Positions 9,801 through 21,060 of a stretch of 64,000 bases of DNA are shown here, one piece after another. Numbering within the stretch: position 1 is the stretch's first letter; every line of letters starts with the position of its first letter. The DNA is from Sweltsa coloradensis (Eukaryota; Arthropoda; Insecta; Plecoptera; Chloroperlidae), in contig JAMZAV010001454.1 of the NCBI GenBank assembly GCA_024449915.1, positions 124,001-188,000 of the forward strand, read 5' to 3'. The notes under the pieces are model-generated. The model searched no databases and was not told the origin of the DNA. It saw only the letters and a program-made list of their open reading frames with translations. The translations under genes and the position numbers were made by a program.

Positions 9801-12477
9801 GGAAATTTATTTATATAAAACAAAAATATGTTATCATTTTCAAAAATATTGAATTTTCGGAAAAAGTGAATAATTGTGAGAATTGATCGAAATTATTTTT
9901 TGGTTGTCATTATCTCCTCCACAATGTTAATTCTAGTCTTATAAAAGTAACAAATCACAAGGTAAAAAGTCTTACCACTAAAATGTTAGGCCTACTAACG
10001 ACTGGATTATAGATAGTTTATTCATTTGCCATGACTTATTGTAAATACATACACCTATGTAATAATACCAGAGTGCCTTATTGTAGACTAAACAGCTATG
10101 AATAACTAATTTATTAATTGGTATTGGTTTAATTATATTGTAGATCATTTATCTTCAATTAATAATTAATTTATCTTTCTTTTTCTTTTATATGTCTACC
10201 ATTTTATCTTGATGTTATAACTCTTGCTTTCAGCTAAATCTCTGTGTATATAAAACATATTATATTATATTTTGTGGAATGAACTTTCACACCTTTGATA
10301 CTTAAATCTTATTTAATAATGTCAAAGGTAATTTCCTTTCCAGAGAAATTATATTTATTTGATTATTATTTAAACAAAGTGTAACTTGCTTTATTAGTTT
10401 TTAAATAGGCCCACTTGTAATTTGTATAGCAATGACTTTTAGTCAATAAAAACAGCTCACAAAATAATATGATATCACAGTTGCCCTCCTCCAACTTAGA
10501 CTAATTTTAACTGATCCTATATAATATCCTGAAATCCTTTGAAAATGTCTGACATATTTTAACAATTTCGAAAGTTAATGCAGTACATTCAACATATGCA
10601 TGCAACTATAAGATAATTGCTTTGTTATATGGGCCACACAACCAGGAAAGGCTATATATGTATAAATATATATATATAAAATATATATCGTAGTGTGTAT
10701 ATATAAGGCGTATATATTATTACAATAATTGAAAAGTATAGACCTGTGCAAGTGTGTTGGTCTAAATATTGAATGGGACGTGTAAAACGCATGTAAGTAC
10801 ACGCTAAATAGCAGTTCGGGAATTGTAAAGAATTGTTTGTAAAAAAATGCATTGAGACTTGAGAGTGTGCAATTTTCCGCGCCGTAAGGCGTGAGGCTGC
10901 GTTTCAAGCTGCTCACCTCATACACATCTTCAGTGGCAACACGTATTCGACATCCTTCACTTCACATGCAGCCAGCAATGACCAATTTACACCCATGTTC
11001 CTAATCCACCACTTTTCATACATAGGCTACATTGCTTTCATGAGTGATATGTAATATATTTTCATGATTTTTATAATGTCGTTACATTTTGTTCTTGAGG
11101 TTATGTTTGAAAATATGGTAACATTTTTGTTTTAACTATACAGCGTACGTCACAATATTTCGTTAATATGTATTGATTAATATCTAATGTCCTACTTTTG
11201 TTCTCTTTTTCGTAACTTGCTTAAAGTATAACCTGGAACACAAACAGTTAACCCCTGAATAACTAAAACAAAAAATTATTAAGCAATTAGCAACGATACG
11301 TTCACTCTTCTATATTTTAATGTGCACTGAATCACTACTTCGAAAAATAAAACACATGTAGAAAAATTACCATGATTACCTTTTCGAAAAGTAGCTAATC
11401 AGTTAATATAGTTTTTTACCACACACACTAAATATAATATATACACTTATGAATCGTCGCTAAAGTAACTTTATTCCACATGCTTTCTCGAAATGTTCGT
11501 GCAAAAATTCTTTTTAAGTTTAAGTTTAAAAATGGGAGTACTAAAAAGATATTGTATCTTATGCGCGAGTCGATCCCTTATCCACAGGTGTAACACACCC
11601 TGACCTACGTTCATACCTTATAAACAATAACGCTATGGTCTTATCTAAAGGTAACTGAAAGTTCAATCCGATGCCATCTCTTCTGTCACCTGAAGGTGAG
11701 TTACATACTGTATTAATATTAATAAAATGCGATAAATTTAGCATTCCCATCCCACCAACCCTATTATTATATAGCACAGATAACCAGTTGGGAATCTGTG
11801 TTCATAGTTTTATCGTTTACGAGGCCCTCACGTATTGTGAGAATTATGTATGTATAAGACGGGCTCTATAAGTTTTACCAAAACTTTGAGCACGTAAGTG
11901 GGTGAAAATGTCTATTCTTATTAGTTAATTAAAGTGATGATAAAGATAATTTTCTTGTGATTCTGATAATTAGGTATTATGATGTACTAAAATAAATAAC
12001 TTCTATGTTGAAATAAGACTAAGTACTCGGGTATCACTGTGCTGAATAAATATTTCAATTTTTTAAATCATAAGTTTGGCTTTATTGGTAGTTATTCCAC
12101 TTTTAACTTCTATTAAATTTTGCTTTAAGATTTGCCATTAAGGGTTGAATAAATAGGTATACAGTTTATGGTGTTGTAAAAGGTTTTTTTATGATTTAAA
12201 AAAATCATATTTATTGTTTTTTCTTTTTGCAAAACTCATTAATTTGGATAAAATTATATACATGAGGTTACTCTAATTTAATTTATGTTTATCTGTATCA
12301 CATTCATATTTTATTAAAACTGATTTTAAGAAGGATGACCTTAGCTTGTTGCCGGAATCTTACTTACTTCCTGGAGTGTACATCAAAATGAACTCATTGA
12401 GCAATTAGCTTAAGTTAATTTAACTCGCTTGAACTGAAACACACGGCGATTTCAACACGTTGTTCGGTAACTCTTGG
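9801..12477. other. Intergenic DNA, no gene recognised
   Basis: AT-rich sequence with no exon-like frame. An AT/TA-rich microsatellite-like stretch with ATATAT runs lies at about 10650-10720. Frames at 10575-10925 and 11559-11871 are low-complexity or reciprocal shadows without motifs. Confidence 0.5.
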
Positions 12478-13839
12478 TCTGTGTGCAGGGCCGTTTTAAC
12501 TAATAATGAGAACATAGGCACACATTTTTCGGTCGCCCCCCCCCCCCCCCCCCACGCAACTATGGAATCCAAAATATCGTTATGTTTATTTTGTGCATAC
12601 AATGCAATGTTTTCTAATTTCACAAATAATGTTTTAAGGCAATTGCTAGGGCCTAGTCCTACATTTAAATATTATGCAATTTATAATAGGTACTACGTAT
12701 GTAAATGTAATTCCATAGTTTCCGTTTAATAATGTTATTTTATATTACTCACCCACATGGACTCGAAGTCGCCGAATCGTTTGTACTGCACGCGCTTACG
12801 CGCTTTACGTCTTGCGAAACCGCAACGAGTTCTAGAGACCCTATAGGTAATTGTAATTTCCAGCCGATTCTACTTTTTCGTTATCACTATGAAACGCTAG
12901 CCCTCGTGATGCTAAACTCAATATATCTCGCCAATATTGTATTTCAGTTGACAACTGCACTTTTAATTTAGTATCAATTCTTTGCATTGTTTTGGTTCTA
13001 GCTATAAATGATAGAACATTTAATTGTTCTGTGTTCTTTGGACGTTTCATGTTCTCGAAACCTATTGCCAGCATTTTTCCAATCATTATATCCGTGTGAG
13101 AATTGTGACTTTCCACCAAAAAGTTGACAATGGGTGCAAAACACTGTACCTTGGGAGGGCGAGTATGTCACCCAGTGACGGTACACAACTTCGCCATTGA
13201 CATTCTATCGATGGAACAAGTTTTTTTTTTAATATCGATTTTTGTGCGAGTAAAGACGAAGTGAACCCGTTAAATCTCCGTCAATGTTTTGATTAATGCT
13301 GTGTTTAGCAATGTAATCTATGAGTAAATCACTGATTACCCACGTCGCTAGATCTTTATTAAACAAAAAATTGTCATGCCGTTCACTTACAGATTTTTCA
13401 GCGACGTTGTGACAGTTTGAGTTTAAAGTAGACGGCTTCGTTAAATCACTTCTTGTGGGAGTTCTGTCCAAATCAATGAAATCATGTACGGCGATCGCCA
13501 CAGTCTCACTAGATGAGTTCGGTTTACAATACCTGTGACAATGACATTGCCCTGTGCTCCCTAAGCAATGCTAACGAAGTAACTTTTCAGCATACTGTCT
13601 AACTCAATTTTTGTAGCAGTCGTGGGGGGCAGAACAAACTGCAAATGAGTGCAAAGTCAGTTTAATGCAATGTTTTGAATTAATCAATCTTGCAATCTCC
13701 CAGTCATTAATTCATATATATATTTTAATTTGGGCTTACATCACGCTAAAATACTGGGGGGCGCAGGCGCCCCCCAGTCTCTTGGCGCCCTAGGCACGTG
13801 CCTAGTGTGCCTATTGGGTAATACGGCCCTGTCTGTGTG
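12478..13839 (-). mobile_element. hAT element 1 with 8-bp target duplication (degenerate transposase)
   Basis: The element occupies 12486-13831. It begins CAGGGCCGTTTTA and ends TACGGCCCTG, so the ends are inverted repeats of the CAGGG type. It is flanked on both sides by the exact 8-bp duplication TCTGTGTG (12478-12485 and 13832-13839). Next to the right end lies TAGGCACGTGCCTA and a perfect 12-bp-arm palindrome at 13753-13778 (ACTGGGGGGCGC). Near the left end is an 18-C run at 12536-12553. Remnants of a transposase are read on the minus strand. At about 1.35 kb it is shorter than autonomous hATs, so it is an internally deleted copy. Confidence 0.93.
12790..13501 (-). pseudogene. hAT (ZMYM/TTF-type) transposase fragment, frameshifted
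   Basis: Three minus-strand frames line up like the N-terminal part of a ZMYM1-like hAT transposase. 13501-13229 contains DLATWVISDLLIDYIAKHSI. 13186-12998 contains WVTYSPSQGTVFCTHCQLFG and SHGYNDWKNAGNRFREHETS, the TTF-type zinc finger with CTHC. 13119-12841 contains the EIQYWRDILS and RGLAFHSDNEK motifs, ending NYNYL. After a further shift the following residues read LELVA. Frameshifts and stops show it is dead. The catalytic RNaseH-like core and dimerisation domain are not present, which fits an internally deleted element. Confidence 0.85.
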
Positions 13840-14060
13840 CCCCCTCGAAGTGCATCGTATGAATGATGAATGTTCTGAGAACACAAGTCTGACGCGTTCT
13901 TGAATGGGTGACCTGCGACCTGCGCTTGCCGCCTCATTGCTCATCAATACATTGACGCGGAGTTGCACGTTATTGAGAAGACGAGTGGAATTCATGGCTC
14001 GTCATGGACGGATCTGAGATCGCGGCGGGATGCTGCGTTCCAGTGAGACTCGGAGAACAA

Positions 14061-15065
14061 CGGTCACGTTGACTCAGTCATCTTAGGGAGAGTTTCATCA
14101 GAGTCGATAAAGAAGTTTCCCCTTTGGGGAGGTCCCCTTACCCCAAGTCAAAACGGAATCTAACGTCCTGCGCGCTGAGAGCGGCTCCAATGTGAAACTA
14201 ATAAAAGCACTGCACGCTAAATACGGTCAGTAGATTATCGATGTGCAGTGACGCTGAAATCAACAAACAACAGACGAAACGTCAAACTTCAATTTTATTT
14301 TAATCATATTAGCCCTGGGCCCTAGTCTTTTAAAACGATTAACTTTTGATTTATTATTGTACTATAAAGTGTTGCGCAGGCGTCACTGACATTATCGTGC
14401 GAAATAATTTGAGATATGCCTTGTTCAAGCCTAACGTACGTAAGTGTAGCCTAGGCCCAAGGCCACAATACAGTTTTTAGACGTAAGTTCGCCCTAGGCA
14501 CTCAAATCGAAATCTTGAACAATACATATTGTCGGCCTAGCTCCTAAGCTTAGGTCTACTCCATCAGAAATATCCTCATTAATAAAGAGAGTTTGCTTTA
14601 TGCCAAAACATTCGCCAACATTCGATCGTATTTAATATTTTGACGTTTCCGCCATTTGTCGTCATCGACTGTTAACTACTAGTAGAAAAGTGACGTACTT
14701 TTATTGAAGTAGTTCCATCAATCGTCACACAGAGTCGCGCGGAACGTTAGATTCCCAACGACAAAAACCGACTTTTTATTTAACCCAGAGCGGTATAGGG
14801 AGTTGGAGGACCTCCCCAACGGGAAACTTCTTTATCGACTCTGGTTTCATCATCTCACAGTCATCGCCACCGCCTCCTCTTCTAGAGTAGGAGTCGAACT
14901 CATAGCCCACCAACTCTATGTTGAGATAACACCGGTCACATTGACTCAGTCATCTTAGGGAGAGTTTCATCATCTCACCATGGAGTTATAAATAGTAATC
15001 TCACAGTCATCGCCACCGTCTCCTCTTAGAGTAGGAGTCGAACTCATAGCCCACCAACTCGACGT
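14061..15065 (-). repeat. tRNA-related dispersed repeat, two tandem copies, first split by an insertion
   Basis: Copy 1 is 14061-14098 plus 14844-14935 and copy 2 is 14936-15065. Both share TTGACTCAGTCATCTTAGGG then AGAGTTTCATCATCTCAC, AGTCATCGCCACCG and GGAGTCGAACTCATAGCCCA. Read on the minus strand, the last part gives GAGTTCGACTCC, a Pol III B-box-like sequence, so a SINE of minus orientation is likely. Copy 2 has an extra 25 bases including CATGGAGTTATAAATAGTA, a string seen again near 33523. No A box was certain. Confidence 0.6.
14092..14850. mobile_element. 745-bp TIR element (MITE-like) with 7-bp target duplication GTTTCAT
   Basis: The element is 14099-14843. Its ends are inverted: CAGAGTCGATAAAGAAGTTT with CCC/TTGGGGAGGTCC following, matching over roughly 37 bases with few mismatches, then looser similarity around GGAATCTAACG. 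It is flanked by GTTTCAT at 14092-14098 and 14844-14850. The uninterrupted sister repeat at 14936-14990 shows the pre-insertion sequence, which confirms the boundaries. No coding sequence is visible. The CAGAG end would suit hAT, but a 7-bp duplication is one short, so the superfamily is left open. Confidence 0.8.
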
Positions 15066-17421
15066 TGGAGCTGTTCTGTATTGGCTGGAACAATAATGTG
15101 CCAAAACAGCGCTGGAATAAGATTTTATCAATACAATTAATAATTAGTTTTTGCATACGTAAAACAATTTTAATAAAAATCCATTCGTCTGTATATTCAT
15201 TGTTCTACCACCATTATTAATTTCCCTCATTTTTGTCATTTATTCTACTGATCTGTTAATAATCGTCTCAATTGACCTTGGTTCATGATGAATAATCACC
15301 GTCTTAGGTCTGGTCGTCTGGTTGTGTCCCTGCCCAACTCGCAGTGTTACTCTAACTGGTAGCCATGCACTCTTGCTCTCACTAGAAGCAAACTTTTCTT
15401 TCCTTCTGTGTAAGTGGAGTACGCATGTGTTGACTACGACGACGTGTTGTTTGTGAACCGAATGAAAGTGTCGAGAATGAGGATCAGAGGCTATGGGAAA
15501 GGGCAAGGCTAGGTCTTCTCAAAGTTCATCACCCACACCCGAGGTTCTACCATGCACAGCCAAGTCCTGGTTCCGTTACTAGAATCCATGAATGAACTTT
15601 CACCGCGAGTGTGATGGTTATATATGTTTAATATGAGTAATATATTTGACGGACCGACGATGGACCAAAGTGAAGTGACCAAACGAGAATCAACGCGCAC
15701 GATCTCTCTAGATTCTAGAACCTCTCCAGTCACCACACACGCATGCACGTTGAGATTTAGAAGACGCCTTGAAGGAAGACATCGCGGCAATAATGAGGTA
15801 TGTTATATTCGCAGTTCCACTCGTAAGAAAACCTACACATGTGGATTTCCTCAGTCTTGGCTGGACGGTCCTTTCCTCCTGGGTATGAATGCCCTGGCAT
15901 GTACCCCTCATAATAGCTTATTTAGTCCATATTCGTACAAAGAATCAAAGAAAGATACACGGTCTGCTTCAGACAGGTAGGAACTCGGTACTTTCAGAGG
16001 AGAGTAGGCAAGTATTTTATTAGCTAAACTATGAACATTTGTCACGGGAACAGAATATTGATGCGTTCTATTTTGACACATTTCTAAAGATTATTTAAAA
16101 AAAAACTGTACCAAATTTAATTTGCTGATTTTGGATTCTATTAAACAGTCTGCTATTTTCTGACTATCAACACCATGATCAACACCAATAAAGAATGCAA
16201 AGCATTTACAATATTATTAACATAATGAGATAGTGAGAGTATTATCAACACAATTTATTCCTTATTGGTAAACCTTTTTTCAACATTTTAAATATACAAT
16301 TTAATTTGATTTAGTTTATGTTCGTGGAATATGTTAGTCTAGCTCAGAAATCTGTAGTATTCATACTTAGCATGTGTAATTGAAATGTGCAATTAAAAGA
16401 AACTTTCAAAGATGTGTATGTAATGTAATTTTGTTGTGACCGTTTTAATATATTTTAAAACTACAAAACATAAAATTTCAACTAAGTAAATATATTGGAA
16501 CCTAATCAGCTTTCAAGTTATAGCATGCTTAAGGTTATAACTATGGCATCAAGATATTCAATCAAACTGAAGTAAATAAAAATACACATAAATAACTTTG
16601 CCTTGTGACAAGACTGGTTATTTTGTCGCTGCAGTAAATAGTTCCCGCTCAAGATTATTTACGACTTCTGATTATCGAAGTACGTATACAGCGCGTGGGC
16701 AGACATTGTTTTGCGGTTGAAACTGACGTTGAATAGATAATTGTTTCTTCTTAAAATGGTCAGCTATAAAATCCATAAATGAGTATACACCATGCTTGAT
16801 TGGGTCTTAGTGTACTCCAACGACCTGTACGACGAACGTGGCTACAGCGATTAGTCAAGTATATCCTAGACATCAAAGCTTCTCGGCAGACATGACCCAA
16901 GCAAAACCATTATCTTACCGTAACAAGTGGTTACTCAATCGTGGGTGGAGCGGCTGGCTTCTCTCGGTCACATAAACGGTTGTTTCCCATTCGAATTCGA
17001 GAGTTGTAGTCGATATTTGTTCCCACGATCATTGTGATAATGCATGGCAGGATCAAACAGTCGCAATTATGTATTTGTTTATGAAGGCTGTTATGCGAGG
17101 CTGGCTGACTGATCTGGCACAAGATAGATAATCATTTCTTTGCGGTAACTGTGTGGGTGTGTGGTAAACTCGCAGCATTATGTGTAAACAGTGGAATCAA
17201 TTCAAGTCAATATTATTGTTGCAAAATGTATACATAGCAGTATAACACTAACATTTCCGTTTCTCTCTTCAAGTGCAACTATGTTTAAATGCTTGTGCAG
17301 AGCAAAATTCAGTTATAGTATGCAAATGTGAAAACTCAAAACATGTTTATTATAATTTAGAAAAAAAAGGTTCTGTTTACAAAAACAAATATAATTAAAT
17401 ACATACTTTCACCGTTGTAAA
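15066..17421. other. Intergenic DNA, no gene recognised
   Basis: No supported feature. Two frames at 15509-15790 (-) and 15624-15980 (+) overlap each other on opposite strands in a somewhat GC-richer patch (15260-15960); neither shows a domain, and both are treated as unsupported. Confidence 0.45.
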
Positions 17422-17422
17422 T

Positions 17423-18199
17423 TGGATGAGCGTAGCGAGCGAAGCGAAGATTCCATTTCACTACACTGGAGAAAAAAATCCGGAATGTTTTTTTTTTTTT
17501 TTTTTTTTTTTTTTTTCCTGTATTATTGTGTGTTTGTCAGCACGATTCCGGCTAAACAGATACTCCAATTGCGATGAAATTTTATGGAGGCCTTTGAAAT
17601 CTCTGAACTTAGAACTGCCACGTTTTTGAGCGCAATCGAAAAATTATTTCTCATGAAAATCGCAATTTTACGATTTTTTTTCGATTTTTTAAAAATTTCT
17701 TTGACTTATAACACCTACATGCTTTATCCGATTTTAATGATTTTTTCACAGAACCATAATTTTATGAATTAAGATATTCGTGTGAAATTTGAGCGCAATC
17801 GAAAAATTATTTCTCGTGAAAATCGAAATTTTACGGGTTTTTTCTTTTTTAAAACAATTCTTTGACTTTTAACACCTACATGCTTTAACCGATTGTAATA
17901 ATTTTTCACACAACCTTAAATTTATGAATTAATATATTCGTGTGAAATTTGAGCGCAATCGAATAATTATTTCTTATGAAAATCGCAATTTTACGATTTT
18001 TTCTTTTTTTAAATTACGATTAATTAAAAAAATTAAAAATTAAAGTTTATTTTTTATTTAATTTAAATTAATTTTAAAAAAATCTTCAACTTTGTAATGA
18101 TTTTTTCACAGAACAACAGAAAATCCGCATAACACATGGCAGCTCAATGCACCAATTACGCTCATCCAACAACGCGGCGGGACTTAAGCGTTTTCCTAG
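17423..18199 (+). mobile_element. Helentron/HINE-like element, copy B
   Basis: It starts TGGATGAGCGTAGCGAGCG after a T and ends CCTAG before a T. It has a long T tract near 17487-17517, three about 160-bp internal units, the subterminal inverted CGCTCATCCAA, and the AACGCGGCGGGACTTAAGCG hairpin region of subfamily I. It is closely similar to copy A. Confidence 0.82.
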
Positions 18200-18258
18200 T
18201 CTCAAATATGTGATATGTGAACGAAAATATTGTAATTTAAGGGTTTATCATAAAGACT

Positions 18259-18895
18259 TTAAGGGGTATTCACCCGCTAAACTCAAAAAATATATTTCAT
18301 TTTAGCTAACTATAGTTTTGAATTTAGACAGTTACATAATTTTTTTGGGTACAGCAACACCCGAAAAAAATGTGCCAAAATTGGTAATTTTCGAGCTAGG
18401 TCCCGACATCAAAAATCTCCCCTAAGAAATAACATGGGGTCGATCTTTATGCCCCGTGACCTTGAAGGATGTTGATCCAAAAAAATATTGGCCATTATTG
18501 ACTTATTCGACAGCCTTTTATATAAATCCACTCAATTTTGGTTTGTAATTTGGGCAAGTGGTTCGGTCAAAATATGGTGATTACCAAGAAGGGATGTGAT
18601 TTTGGAATGCATATTTTTTAAATGTTTGAGTGTATATTTGCGCACAGTTTCAAGACACAATGTTATAAAGGGCAATTTTAGATTGGTACGATGCTCTAGT
18701 ATGTGGAACCAAAAATAACCACGTTAAATACGATTTAATAAATTAACCAAAACCAAATTTTTGCAAATTTCAGGATCAAAAAACTTAAAAAATTCTTGTA
18801 AAATTGCAGTAACACAAGATATAATTTTTAAGCGATAATTTTTGGGTAGTATTATGCTATTGATTGTGATAAAAATAAATAATTGAGCATTTCAA
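18259..18895 (-). mobile_element. TTAA-bounded repeat, single copy
   Basis: The left end is TTTAAGGGGTATTCACCCGC. The interior contains GAGCTAGGTCCCGACATC, AAATAACATGGGGTCGATC, GCCCCGTGACCTTGAAGGAT and TTTTGGAATGCATATTTTT in this order. These are the reverse complement of the two units at 50451-51728. The far end (about 18880-18895) has decayed and lacks an intact TTAA. No coding potential. Confidence 0.7.
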
Positions 18896-20190
18896 ATTAT
18901 GACAACACGTCCAATTAGAAACGAGTGTATTTTTTTTTTAAGTTTTGAAAATTTGAGAAAGCTGTGACTGTTGTTATGATGTAAAATATAATTTAACAGG
19001 AAAAACATAAATTCAAAAAAGACTCAAATACATTAAAAAAATGAATTGGCATTTGACAATGTGTATGCAGGTGTCAGAAATCGACGTCCTTGCCGATACC
19101 ATGCACACTTGCTGACTCGAAATAGAAAGCACGAGTAAAATCCATCTCACGTCAACATGAACTCGCCAGACGGAATCCACACAGACACAGACGGAGCTTT
19201 TTCTTTCCGAGCAATCGTGGGTGGTGGACAGGAGACAACACACAACACACACACCCAATTTATTATTAGTATAATCGATACTCAAATATGTTCCCACGAC
19301 CGACTTCGGCGGCCCATGCGGCCAGCAGAGAAAGTCCTTGCGCCCCATTGAGCCCCCGGCACCCCATTAATGCATGGCTGCAGAGTTCAAACAATATAAA
19401 TCATCGAGTGCGAGGTCATCTATTGTTGATTTACTTTGAGATACGTTCGGAACTCCTTAATTCGTTGAGGCAAGTGGACATACATTCGTGAGTACAGGCG
19501 TATCTATATCATTCAGTGTAGGCATATAATACTTCTCAATACATTTCTTTTTGTCGGCTGCTTTGCTATACAAAACAAAACAATTTCTAACAAATTATAA
19601 GAATGTTAAATAGATAATATGCCGTCAATAACAATATGTTTGTAATAATGACTATTGACGCATAATTAAAATAATAACGAACGAACTACAATATAACAAT
19701 GATTTTAAACACTTGATATTTATGTATTATTTACTTTAGTTACGACAATTTGAATAAGATGCACTAAAATGATCTAATGCGTTTTAAAATTTTCACGGGA
19801 ATAATCTTCGCAAGGACAATAATTGTCTCAACTGTCATTGTGCCCCAATAACATTCCCATTGCCTCAAAAGGAGTTAAAATTATTTGACTCAAGTGAACT
19901 ACATTTTTTTTTTTTAATTAATAAACAAGAAAATGTAAAAAGGTTGATAATAATTTTTAAAATATAAATCAACTATTTTATTTTATTGATCAGGAATATT
20001 GAAGTATTGAAATATAATAATTTATTCATAAATACCCATCTTTGAAAACAATTTGCTTTATACCAAAACTATTTGTCGACTCTGAACTGATTCAATTATG
20101 TGTATGTTTTAGTTACATTGGGGACCACAGCAGTCATGGTGAAAACTTCCACACTATTCAAATGTCATGATCAATTATAAGTGTCTTCAA
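18896..20190. other. Intergenic DNA, no gene recognised
   Basis: A GC-richer island at about 19080-19390 contains overlapping frames on both strands (19013-19348 -, 19157-19351 +) without motifs. The rest is AT-rich with simple T or A runs near 19905. Confidence 0.45.
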
Positions 20191-20194
20191 TTTT

Positions 20195-20460
20195 TTATAA
20201 GGGAGCGACGCTTTTCTTCACGCATCACTTTTCTGTCCGTCCGTCTGTGCGCATGTTAAGCGTCACAACACAAATCAAACATTACCTCAGATTGTTACTC
20301 ATTTTTGTTGACAATGCCCCTATCCTTCAACAAGAGTTATACATTACTATTTAAGGGTCAGGGGTGGGGCTAGCTCCACTGAAAGATGAAATTAATAAAT
20401 ACCCGGCACCTCCACCAAGAATAAGTTTCGTTATACGCTTCGTTCTCTAACGTGCTTGTT
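20195..20460 (+). repeat. CCGGCACCTCCACCAA-family repeat, copy 2
   Basis: The copy contains the head CACTTTTCTGTCCGTCCGTC, then sequence related to the GGGGCTAGC segment, and the core ACCCGGCACCTCCACCAA at about 20401-20418. After it comes ATACGCTTCGTTCTC, equivalent to the ATAGCTTCGCTCCC tail of copy 4. Old and diverged; boundaries approximate. Confidence 0.65.
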
Positions 20461-20689
20461 GATATTTTACTTGTAAAATAAATCAAGTTCAATAAATATT
20501 TGCAGACAAGACAAGACAATCACACCACATCTTACATATTACGACGAGTTTAATAATGGATGCACATTATACTCATTACGTAAGCATTGAGCGTTGTCAT
20601 TACTGAGGCGGATGACTTGATTCTTGGAGCTAGGTGCAATAACACCTCCACCCTTTCACTCGCATACACATTGCCCAGGCAAGCTAGCT

Positions 20690-21060
20690 CACAGCGTCGC
20701 TGTCATATTATGTATTCTCATCTCATGCGTTATCTTCTGTCCGACCGTCCGTCTGTGGGTGTGTCACGTCTCGCGATAAAAACCGAACACGACCCTCGAT
20801 TGATTGTGTTTTTTCTTGGCATTGCTTCAGTAAGGAAGGTGCACAATGGTTTTGGTGACCCTTGTGTTCTGGGAGTACAGCTAGCTTTCTTTGCAAGGGG
20901 CATTTTCCGTACCCGGCACCTCCACCAAGTATAGGCCTGTATCAATCCGTGATAAGATTTTATTTGTGTGTTTTTCGACAGTGTAGCTTCTCCCCATATC
21001 TTGGGTATACTCCTGTACTATTTCTCGGTCTTGCTTCACTTCGGTTATAAGACTATTGCA
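20690..21060 (+). repeat. CCGGCACCTCCACCAA-family repeat, copy 3
   Basis: The best preserved copy. The order is CTGTCCGACCGTCCGTCTGT, CACGTCTCGCGATAAAAACC, GAACACGACCCTCGATTG, TTTTGGTGACCCTTGTG, GTACCCGGCACCTCCACCAA (20910-20929) and GTGTAGCTTCTCCCC. The open frame at 20587-20934 lies across it and is a by-product. Confidence 0.7.

Noticed and set aside
15509..15980. Possible gene in the GC-richer patch
   Set aside because: Reciprocal frames on both strands without motifs; no exon-intron structure seen.
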